DNA of 15,000 nt from Pseudogymnoascus destructans. Lineage: Eukaryota > Ascomycota > Leotiomycetes > Thelebolales > Thelebolaceae. Below are positions 8,112 through 14,529 of the stretch, piece by piece. The first letter of the stretch is position 1. Each line of letters opens with the position of its first letter. Made by a program: the position numbers and the translations under genes. The notes under the pieces were generated by a model. That model made no database searches. It saw nothing but the letters and a program-made list of their open reading frames with translations, and was not told where the DNA came from. Location of the stretch: assembly GCF_001641265.1 (NCBI RefSeq), contig NW_020167529.1, positions 102,501-117,500 of the forward strand, written 5' to 3'.

Positions 8112-8279
8112 CCCAGCTGGCTGCTATCCACGCAAAGAGAGTCACAATTCAACAGAAGGACATGAAGCTTGTCCAGCAGGTGTGCTTACACATACATGAT
8201 GGGGTTTTCATTTCCAGGCCAACTAAGATAGGAGAGATGGAAGATACCAGGAATAGGTCAAATGAGTAGCAGGATACAG

Positions 8280-8311
8280 ATAGTAGAAATCCAATGAAAC
8301 GTTTCTACTAT
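8280..8311 (+). terminator. Stem-loop just past the histone-like gene
   Basis: ATAGTAGAAA pairs perfectly with TTTCTACTAT around a 12-nt loop, beginning 10 bp after the stop codon. A role in 3' end formation is only a guess; it does not resemble the metazoan histone stem-loop. Confidence 0.3.
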
Positions 8312-8328
8312 ATTGGTCTATTGTAACT

Positions 8329-8349
8329 GTATAGTAATAACTATAGTAA
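8329..8349 (+). repeat. 12-nt-period cassette downstream of the histone-like gene
   Basis: GTATAGTAA plus CTATAGTAA, about 60 bp past the stop codon at 8269. No splice sites were assigned here. Confidence 0.85.
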
Positions 8350-8382
8350 TGATTGTATTTATGGCAACCCATCATGTGTGGC

Positions 8383-8421
8383 AACCCATTACGTGTGACA
8401 ATTCATCACACGTGATGGGTT
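8383..8421. repeat. Inverted repeat around CACGTG
   Basis: Sixteen-base arms, AACCCATTACGTGTGA and the complement of AACCCATCACGTGTGA, are separated by 7 nt with one mismatch. A further direct copy, AACCCATCATGTGTG, lies at about 8366-8380. It could be a transposon end or a binding site. Confidence 0.6.
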
Positions 8422-8502
8422 TCCAAGGAACCGCTGGGTGCCCACGTCGGTTTGGGCGGTTTCTTCAGTATTTGCAACCACCGGTTACCCATGACACACA
8501 CT

Positions 8503-8839
8503 AGTTACGTTGCCGTGGAGAATCCAAATCCAGGTGCCAGAATATTAACTGGCTTCCCTTTCGAGGGACGGCGCACAAGTGCGCACATTAAAACGGATCG
8601 ACTAACCCATGTCCAACTGCTGTTCACATGGAACCTTTCCCCACTTCAGTCCTCAAAGTTCTCATTTGAGTATTTGCTACTACCACCAAGATCTGCACTA
8701 GGGGCCGTTCGACCCGGGATCACTCCCAAGGCTTCATCACTGACCACCACACCTGCCTACTCGCCAGGGCATCATTTCTACCCTGGCAGTGGAGTATGGG
8801 TAATACGCTTAAGCGCCATCCATTTTCAGGGCTAGTTCA

Positions 8840-8873
<34 letters not shown>

Positions 8874-9195
8874 ATTCCGACTTCCATGGCCACCGTCCTG
8901 CTGTCTAGATGAACTAACACCTTTTGTGGTATCTGATGAGCGTATATTCTGGCACCTTAACTCTGCGTTCGGTTCATCCCGCATCGCCAGTTCTGCTTAC
9001 CAAAAATGGCCCACTAGTGTTGGTACATTCGAATGTCCACGTTCAATTAAGTAACAAGGACTTCTTACATATTTAAAGTTTGAGAATAGGTTAAGGTTGT
9101 TTCAACCCCAAGGCCTCTAATCATTCGCTTTACCTCATAAAACTGAATTCAACACTGCTATCCTGAGGGAAACTTCGGCAGGAACCAGCTACTAG
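8503..9195 (-). pseudogene. Fragment of 28S rRNA gene, inverted and decayed
   Basis: On the minus strand the sequence reads as 28S rRNA from CTAGTAGCTGGTTCCTGCC, through CAGGATAGCAGTG, the CTTAAGCG block and ATGAGAACTTTGAGG, to CACGGCAACGTAACT, where similarity stops abruptly. About 20 nt normally found between GTCGATCC and GTTTTAA is missing, and several changes are C-to-T at CpG (for example GATGAAGCC where GACGAAGCC is usual). This indicates a non-functional copy. It is opposite in orientation to the rDNA at 13957-15000. Confidence 0.9.
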
Positions 9196-9376
9196 CACTT
9201 ACTCCAGGTGCCGCAGCAAGCTGCAATGCCACCAGCAGACTCGGGACCGCGGGGCTCTCAGAGAGGACGCCCCCCACGGTCTTCGTTCTGCTGCCCAGTT
9301 TCCAGGGGGTCTGACTATATCTTAAGCGGCATTGCTGCCACCCACTGCCATCTAGTCAATGAACTGCACCCGCTTT
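9196..9376 (-). other. 3' part of a group I intron in the 28S fragment
   Basis: The minus strand has the catalytic-core signatures TTCATTGACTAGATGGCAG and GCTTAAGATATAGTCAGACC, followed by a terminal domain that ends in G exactly before the exon CTAGTAGCTGG. The site corresponds to roughly position 798-800 of E. coli 23S rRNA. The 5' half (P1 to about P6) is lost where retroelement sequence begins at 9377, so it cannot splice. Confidence 0.8.
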
Positions 9377-9393
9377 TAATGGTGGGTGCACCA
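9377..9393 (-). other. Primer-binding-site copy next to left LTR
   Basis: The 17 nt match 12631-12647 (TGGTGCACCCACCATTA on the minus strand), separated from the LTR end by TC. Similarity to the other copy stops here, at the group I intron. Confidence 0.75.
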
Positions 9394-9872
9394 GATGTGA
9401 GAATCTAGCCACCCAAGGAAGGGATGATTTTACTAAGACAACACACTGTCTTAGGAAAAAGAGACAAAGGGTCGTAGCTTAGACTATTCCACAACGCAGC
9501 AATCAGGTATGTGATGTAGTGAAGTGGTTCAGACAAGTTGCAACAAATGTTGAGTCTGGGAACTCAGGGGTAAGTCAGAGGTTAACACCTCACTGACTTT
9601 TCAGAAACAAGGAGTAACAAGATCAATGATTGGAAGCTTGGAAAAGACGTGGAAGTATGTGATAGTCGATTTACTGTATTGTCTGCTTGCCCTTTCTTAA
9701 GGAAAGGGCAATCCTATTTATGCTAAAGGAATGTAGTTCTCTCATTTTTTAAGACTTTCCATGACTTACCAGGCTTGGTAACTGTAGTCGACGTAAGAGA
9801 ATCCCATAGAACCATCTCTTAGGTTAGTAGCCTATAGGAAGTAAAAGGAGGTCCAAGGTCAGAGTACCCCTA

Positions 9873-9920
9873 TAGACAAATTATGTCATAGAAAAATTAT
9901 GTCATAGACAAATTATGTCA
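9873..9920 (+). repeat. Three tandem 16-bp units inside left LTR
   Basis: TAGACAAATTATGTCA occurs three times; the middle unit differs by one base (TAGAAAAATTATGTCA). Confidence 0.9.
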
Positions 9921-9949
9921 TAACGTAACCAATCTTGTGGGTAACTAAA

Positions 9950-10165
9950 GAGCGATGACATGTAATGAATCATAGAGGTTCGTAGGAGCTTTTAGAGCTA
10001 TCGTTCATGCTCCTAGGCCTCTAGTTGGTAGAGATATGTCATGTGGTAGTATGAGTGATGTCATGTAATGAATCATAGAGGGTTGTAGAGATATGCTATG
10101 TGGTAATATCGGCCCAGTAACTAAGGAGCGATGACGTGTAATGAATCATAGATGGTTGTAGCAAT
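9950..10165 (+). repeat. Degenerate tandem expansion in left LTR
   Basis: Three copies of a GAGYGATGWCRTGTAATGAA unit followed by TCATAGA begin at about 9950, 10053 and 10126, with two copies of GTAGAGATATGYYATGTGG between them. The right LTR has a single copy, so this array grew in the left copy or shrank in the right one. Confidence 0.75.
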
Positions 10166-10289
10166 CGTTGAGTAGTATTGCTCTTGTTGTTGGTGTGATA
10201 AGCCAAAATATGTATAGTGACTTGTAGGTTTGAGGAGGAGATTTCCAAGTTTGCTCTTGAGTTTGATAGCAAACTGAGTGCAACGAATG

Positions 10290-10595
10290 TCAGTATGACA
10301 CCCTTGTCCGGATCGGTTGTGGGGCGGCTTTGTGGTATGCTTGTAGGGTGTCTGGCGCGTTAACTAAGTTGTCGATGGGTTCCCACGTATCCTCTGCTGG
10401 AGAGTATCCTTTCCATCAGACGAGATATCGACGCCCTTTAGGGGTTTCCTTATGTGCTTGAATGGACTGTACCTCCCATTCATTTTGGTCTCGGGTCTGT
10501 GTCGCCTGAGGCAGCACTGTCCCGGTCCGGGCGTGGTACTCTAGTAGGGACACGTGGAACACATCGTCGATGCGGTATCCTCCTGGGAGCTTGAG
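10290..10595 (-). pseudogene. Ty3/gypsy pol C-terminus with chromodomain
   Basis: The minus strand encodes LPGGYRIDDVFHVSLLEYH, the usual end of the integrase, then a chromodomain with EWEVQSI, YLV-stop-WKGY and EDTWEPIDNL. The stop (TGA at 10418-10416) is one transition from CGA. The frame ends at a TGA just inside the LTR (10292-10290). The chromodomain places the element among chromoviruses, whose integrases are directed to marked chromatin. The coding sequence continues from 10993-11917 across an inserted solo LTR. Confidence 0.85.
10591..10595 (+). repeat. Left target-site duplication of solo LTR
   Basis: TTGAG, matching 10993-10997. Confidence 0.85.
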
Positions 10596-10992
10596 TGTTA
10601 CAGCTACAGTAACATGACGTCATAGTTACAGGGCCAGGGCCTAGTAACGTGACGTGTGAGTCACAGGGGGAAGCGGGGTAGGCTGCCATGTGACGGGGCT
10701 AATGGATAGTTGCAGAAACTAGTGGATGTTGGATAGTTGAGCTATCCATGAACTATCCTGAATATCTAGCTATCCGCCAACTATCCAGATTACCCATGAG
10801 GCACGACGCCACTATATAAGTAGATAGTATTTCCTTAGATAGGAGCTTCGTGCTCAACTCAATATAGTATTCTTTACAATACTGTAACGTGTTACTTGGA
10901 AAGCCTTTGTGTCTAATCCCCTGCCTCCTCTGTCAAGTCAACCTTACACAAGAAACCTCTGTGTCTTCTATCATTTAGAAGTCAGCATTACA
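10596..10992. mobile_element. Solo LTR of a second retrotransposon family (397 bp)
   Basis: It begins TGTTACAGC and ends GCATTACA, flanked by 5-bp TTGAG duplications. Removing it and one duplication rejoins the gypsy pol frame between YRL and KLPGG. It contains several GGATAGTTG/CAACTATCC inverted copies (about 10703-10788) and a CTATATAAG promoter-like box near 10812. The family (copia or gypsy) and its orientation are unknown because no internal sequence remains. Confidence 0.85.
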
Positions 10993-10997
10993 TTGAG
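10993..10997 (+). repeat. Right target-site duplication of solo LTR
   Basis: TTGAG, matching 10591-10595. Confidence 0.85.
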
Positions 10998-11917
10998 GCG
11001 ATATGACTGTCCATGCGATCCAATGGCTTCCGTGACTCTAAACGGGCCTAGGTACTTGTCGGAGAGCTTCCGGTTGGGGCGGAGTTGGCGGATGTTCCTT
11101 GCTGCGAGCATTACCTGGTCACCAACCCGGAACCGCATTGGCTTGTGCTTCCGATCATATTGTTTCTTGTGGGCCTCCGTGGCTCTACGGAGGGTGGTCT
11201 CCAGCTCCTTTCATTCCCGCTGGAGTTCCTCCACCCGGGACGCCGCTGTACCAGCGCCGTCGACCGGCTTTGCTGCTGTGACTTCGATGACTGGGTGATA
11301 GCCATACAGTAAGTAAAACGGGGTATGTCCCATCGACTCGTGCTCTGAGTTGTTGTAGGAGAATTCTGCTAGGGCCAGTTTGCTAGCCCAGTCGCCCTGG
11401 GAGTAGTCGCAGTAGCAGCGAAGGTATTGCTCTAGCGTCTGGTTCTGACGCTCCGTCTGGCCATCAGTTTGGGGCCGGAAAGTGGTGCTCAATCGCCTCC
11501 GTATTTGGAGGTAGAACATGAAACTTGCCCAAAACGCGCTCGTGAACTGGGGGCCTCGGTGGGAGGTGATACACGTCGGGGCTCCGCAGCCTTTGAAGAT
11601 AGTGTTTACGAAGACTTCCGCGAGTTCTGGGGTGTCGATGGTGGCGTTGACGGGTATATACTGTGTCATCTTCGTGAAACTGTCCATGATGACGAGTATC
11701 GAGTCATAGACCCGGCCTCAGAACCGGCTCGGCGGTATCCCCACAATGAAGTCCATCATGATCTCCTGCCAGGGGGTTGTCGGGGGTTGGAAGGGCGCCA
11801 GTTCACTGTAGGGCATGTGTCTCTTAGTTTTCGTGCGTTGGCAGACGTCGCACGTCTAGAGGTAATCCTTCACGTCCCTCCTCATCCCTGGCCAGTAGTA
11901 TTTCTGTTGTAGCAGTT
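10993..11917 (-). pseudogene. Ty3/gypsy integrase remnant
   Basis: From the 5' side on the minus strand: the CxxC half of the HHCC zinc finger (CDVCQR; the His pair lies beyond the break at 11918), then the integrase core with Asp in VIMDSFTK and Glu in DGQTERQNQ. The middle catalytic Asp of the usual SDRGPQF motif reads His (CAC at 11561-11559). KYLGPFRV-type sequence follows up to the solo LTR. Stops occur at TAG 11858-11856, TGA 11720-11718 and TGA 11213-11211, each one C-to-T or G-to-A change from a sense codon. It is truncated where the right LTR begins. Reverse transcriptase, RNase H and protease are absent from the window. Confidence 0.9.
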
Positions 11918-12628
11918 TGTCATACTGACATTCGTTGCACTCAGTTTGCTATCAAACTCAAGAGCAAACTTGGAAATCTCCTCCTCAAACCTACAAGTCA
12001 CTATACATATTTTGGCTTATCACACCAACAACAAGAGCAATACTACTCAACGATTGCTACAACCATCTATGATTCATTACATGTCATCGCTCTTTAGTTA
12101 CCCACAAGATTGGTTAAGTTATGACATAATTTGTCTATGACATAATTTGTCTATGACATAATTTGTCTATAGGGGTACTCTGACCTTGGACCTCCTTTTA
12201 CTTCCTATAGGCTACGAACCTAAGAGATGGTTCTATGGGATTCTCTTACGTCGACTACAGTTACCAAGCCTGGTAATCATGGAAAGTCTTGGAAAATGAG
12301 AGAACTACACTCCTTTAGCATAAATAGGATTGCCCTTTTCCTTAAGAAAGGGCAAGCAGACAATACAGTAAATCGACTATCACATACTTCCACGTCTTTT
12401 CCAAGCTTCCAAGCATTCATCTTGTTACTCCTTGTTTCTGAAAAGTCAGTGAGGTGTTAACCTCTGACTTACCCCTGAGTTCCCAGACTCAACATTTGTT
12501 GCAACTTGTCTGAACCACTTCAGTACATCACACACCTGATTGTAAGCTACGACCCTTTGGCTCTGTTTTCTAAGACAGTGTGTTGTCTTAGTAAATTCAT
12601 CCCTTCCTTGGGTGGCTAGATTCTCACA
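11918..12628 (+). repeat. LTR of Ty3/gypsy chromodomain element, right copy (711 bp)
   Basis: It begins TGTCATACTGAC and ends TTCTCACA. It is followed by TC and a primer-binding site, and then gag, so it is a 5' LTR in plus orientation. A hairpin of TTGCCCTTTT with GAAAGGGCAA lies at about 12330-12355. Its left edge abuts the opposite-oriented integrase remnant, apparently of the same family. Confidence 0.88.
12122..12169 (+). repeat. Three tandem 16-bp units inside right LTR
   Basis: TGACATAATTTGTCTA occurs three times without mismatch, the reverse complement of the array at 9873-9920. Confidence 0.92.
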
Positions 12629-12630
12629 TC

Positions 12631-12647
12631 TGGTGCACCCACCATTA
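12631..12647 (+). other. Retrotransposon primer-binding site
   Basis: TGGTGCACCCACCATTA starts 2 nt after the LTR. The leading TGG would pair with a tRNA CCA end. The tRNA species was not identified. Confidence 0.65.
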
Positions 12648-12701
12648 CACCTTGTCTGCTTCAAGCTTCAACTATTTCTATAGCAGCACTTTGATACTAC
12701 A

Positions 12702-13371
12702 ATGGAGGACGACCAAGCTCCTACAACTACTGCTGAACAGCAGATGCAACAACTGTTTGCCTTTATACAAAATATAGCAAACAAACTTGAGAATTTGGAA
12801 AACACCTTTCAAGCCAACACTTCAGCAACACAATCCTCAACTCAGACACATCATACAGAGCTTCCCACATCTCCTCTGGCTATGTCGGGTACCCCAGGTG
12901 CACTTCCTAAAGTGCAAACACCAGATTTATACCATGGAGACAGGAGGAAGTTGAAGGGATTTCTTATGCAACTGGACATCTACTTCACCCTCAGGCCTCA
13001 TCAGTTCACACAGAAGATATATTTCGCTGCCAGCTACCTCCGTGGATCTGCATTCAACTTCTTTGAGCCATATCTTAGAAGACTTAGTGGCAACAACCAA
13101 AATACCACTACACCTTTGATTACCTCTTATGACCAGTTTCAAGAGGAACTTACCAGGACCTTTGGAGACATCAACGAAACTGCTACAGCAGAAAGAGAGC
13201 TACAGAAGCTATGTCAAAAGACCTCTGCTGCTCAGTATACAACAGAATTTAGGAGAATCACTTCTCACTTGACTTGAAATGAAGAAGCCTTAGTCTTCAC
13301 TTACTACCAAGGGCTCAAGAGCTCTATTAAGGATGAACTCAGCAAAGAAGAATGCCCTACAACACTTGACT
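12702..13371 (+). pseudogene. Ty3/gypsy gag, N-terminal part
   Basis: The ATG at 12702 opens a frame with a Gln-rich coiled N-terminus (about residues 10-40), a proline-containing linker and a retrotransposon-gag domain (KVQTPDLYHGDRRKLKGFL, then SYDQFQEELTRTFGD and YTTEFRRITSHLT). A TGA at 13275-13277 interrupts it where Trp is likely (TGG to TGA); the same frame continues with NEEALVFTYYQGLKSSIKDE to about 13371. It then breaks: the expected continuation is found on the opposite strand at 13657-13372. The protein would form the particle core. Confidence 0.85.
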
Positions 13372-13657
13372 TGCATGAAGGGAGACTTATTTACAGTCGT
13401 GCTCCCCACCCCTTGCGGGGCTGCAAAGGCTTCCAGAAGTGTCGCCACGGTTTTTGAGGGCTTCTTGTAGGCTGAGGTGCTGGATTTGCTGTAGATCTCT
13501 TTATAGAGGCATCTAAGTCCATAGGTTCAGGTGCTGAGTCCTTAGCAGTTGGTGTAGAGGTGTAATTGTTGAAATTTCTTGTTGGATGCCAGTCTTGGTT
13601 CTTCTCCTTTCTTCTTTCAAAAAGCCTATCATCAAGTCTGACAGCTTTCTCTATAAG
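13372..13657 (-). pseudogene. Inverted C-terminal gag block
   Basis: The minus strand encodes LIEKAVRLDDRLFERRKEK, then a Ser/Pro-rich segment with EPMDLDAS, ending KGWGARL-stop. This is the direct protein continuation of the gag at 12702-13371. A single inversion of about 286 bp explains the arrangement. No zinc knuckle is seen. Confidence 0.8.
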
Positions 13658-13663
13658 CATTAG

Positions 13664-13956
13664 TCAGCACCCGCTGGCAACACGATCGAATTGACGGGGA
13701 CGTCCTAAAGCCTACAACACCAACCCGCCCGGGAAACCGAGGCGGGGGCCCGTGCTAACTCCACGGGGTGGTAAAAGAGTGTATGGATACTCCCTCTGGG
13801 GAACTATGGATAATCCGCAGCGAAGACCCTAAGTAGCGCTAGCTATACGGGTAACGTTCACAGACTAAGTGGTTGTGGGTGGAGCCTAGCTCTGCTTAAG
13901 ATATAGTCGGGCCCTACGTGAAAGCGCAGGGGTGAGTCGCTACGAACTCGAAACCG
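13664..13956 (+). other. Group I intron at SSU rRNA site S1506, 5' truncated
   Basis: Core motifs run in order: AATTGACGGGGACGTCCTAAAGC (P4/P5 region), TAATCCGCAGCGAAG, GTTCACAGACTAAGTGG and CTTAAGATATAGTCGGGCC. The intron ends with G at 13956, directly before TTCCGTAGG, which is the S1506 insertion point common in ascomycetes. The upstream exon (GTAACAAGGT) and the intron start are missing because gag sequence joins near 13660. It contains no homing endonuclease gene. Confidence 0.82.

Positions 13957-13987
<31 letters not shown>
13957..13987 (+). rRNA. 18S rRNA, last 31 nt
   Basis: TTCCGTAGGTGAACCTGCGG followed by AAGGATCATTA, the universal 3' end of fungal 18S. The rest of the gene is not in this window. 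Confidence 0.92.
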
Positions 13988-14157
13988 CAGTAGTCGCCCG
14001 GGTTGCCGCAAGGCCTCCCGGGTAACCTACCACCCTTTGTTTATTACACTTTGTTGCTTTGGCAGGCCTGCCCTCGGGCTGCTGGCTCCGGCCGGCGAGC
14101 GCTTGCCAGAGGACTAAACTCTGTTTGTCTATACTGTCTGAGTACTATATAATAGTT
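13988..14157 (+). other. Internal transcribed spacer 1
   Basis: 170 nt with a GC-rich 5' hairpin (CCCGGG repeats) and a TTTGTTGCTTTGGCAGGCC region that, from memory, resembles Geomyces/Pseudogymnoascus ITS1. Confidence 0.88.
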
Positions 14158-14315
14158 AAAACTTTCAACAACGGATCTCTTGGTTCTGGCATCGATGAAG
14201 AACGCAGCGAAATGCGATAAGTAATGTGAATTGCAGAATTCAGTGAATCATCGAATCTTTGAACGCACATTGCGCCCCCTGGTATTCCGGGGGGCATGCC
14301 TGTCCGAGCGTCATT
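14158..14315 (+). rRNA. 5.8S rRNA
   Basis: It begins AAACTTTCAACAACGGATCT, includes GAATTGCAGAATTCAGTGAA and ends CGAGCGTCATT. At 158 nt it has normal fungal length and no damage was noticed. Confidence 0.95.
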
Positions 14316-14463
14316 ACAACCCTCAAGCTCAGCTTGGTATTGGGCCCCGCCGACCCGGCGGGCCCTAAAGTCAGTGGCGGTGCCGTCCGGCTCCGAGCGT
14401 AGTAATTCTTCTCGCTCCGGAGGTCCGGTCGTGTGCTTGCCAGCAACCCCCAATTTTTTCAGG
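14316..14463 (+). other. Internal transcribed spacer 2
   Basis: 148 nt with a GGGCCCCGCCGACCCGGCGGGCCC hairpin and CCGGAGGTCCGG. The CAACCCTCAAGCTCAGCTTGG start fits Leotiomycetes. Confidence 0.9.
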
Positions 14464-14497
14464 TTGACCTCGGATCAGGTAGGGATACCCGCTGAAC

Positions 14498-14529
<32 letters not shown>

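Larger units (their letters stand above)
7429..8269 (+). pseudogene. Histone H3-fold variant with long N-terminal extension, one frame break
   Basis: The exons are 7429-7822, 7874-8060 and 8109-8269. Residues 1-95 are a Ser/Thr/Pro/Arg-rich extension with no histone match. From Met96 an H3-like tail follows (TAGKAPRKT, then RRYKPG), then TVALRQIKQYQKSTE across the first intron, matching the H3 alpha-N region. The next conserved block, LIHEI through FRLQSSAISALQEA to LVKEFE, is in the frame one base over, so a 1-nt gain or 2-nt loss lies between about 7914 and 7931, in a CCTCTCCTTCCCC stretch. Exon 3 gives LAAIHAKRVTIQQKDMKLV, the H3 C-terminal helix, then runs to TAG at 8267-8269; a weak 38-nt intron from 8180 would end the protein earlier. 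Loop 1 is about one residue longer than in canonical H3, but the CENP-A hallmark Trp is absent, so CENP-A identity is not supported. A sequencing error could explain the break. Confidence 0.75.
9396..10300 (-). repeat. LTR of Ty3/gypsy chromodomain element, left copy (905 bp)
   Basis: On the minus strand it starts TGTCATACTGAC and ends TTCTCACA (TG...CA). It is the inverted counterpart of 11918-12628, differing by point changes, small indels and about 190 bp of internal expansion. It holds a perfect hairpin at 9687-9711 (TTGCCCTTTC stem) and a 16-bp triplication. It follows the pol chromodomain directly, as a 3' LTR would, yet is also followed by a primer-binding site, as a 5' LTR would be. 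Confidence 0.85.

Noticed and set aside
7429..8269. Calling the histone variant CENP-A
   Set aside because: The loop 1 Trp and the larger loop insertion typical of fungal CENP-A are absent.
8452..9408. Open frames on the plus strand of 127, 68 and 66 residues
   Set aside because: They lie antisense to a 28S rRNA fragment and a group I intron; the conserved sequence is explained by rRNA.
9873..9920. Possible CRISPR-like array
   Set aside because: Units are directly tandem with no spacers, lie inside an LTR, and recur in the other LTR; the host is eukaryotic.
11469..11912. Plus-strand open frame of 147 residues (and smaller ones at 10909-11312)
   Set aside because: Antisense to clear Ty3/gypsy integrase or part of the solo LTR; no independent coding signature.
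12446..12664. Minus-strand frame of 72 residues in the right LTR
   Set aside because: Lies within LTR sequence; no protein similarity recognised.
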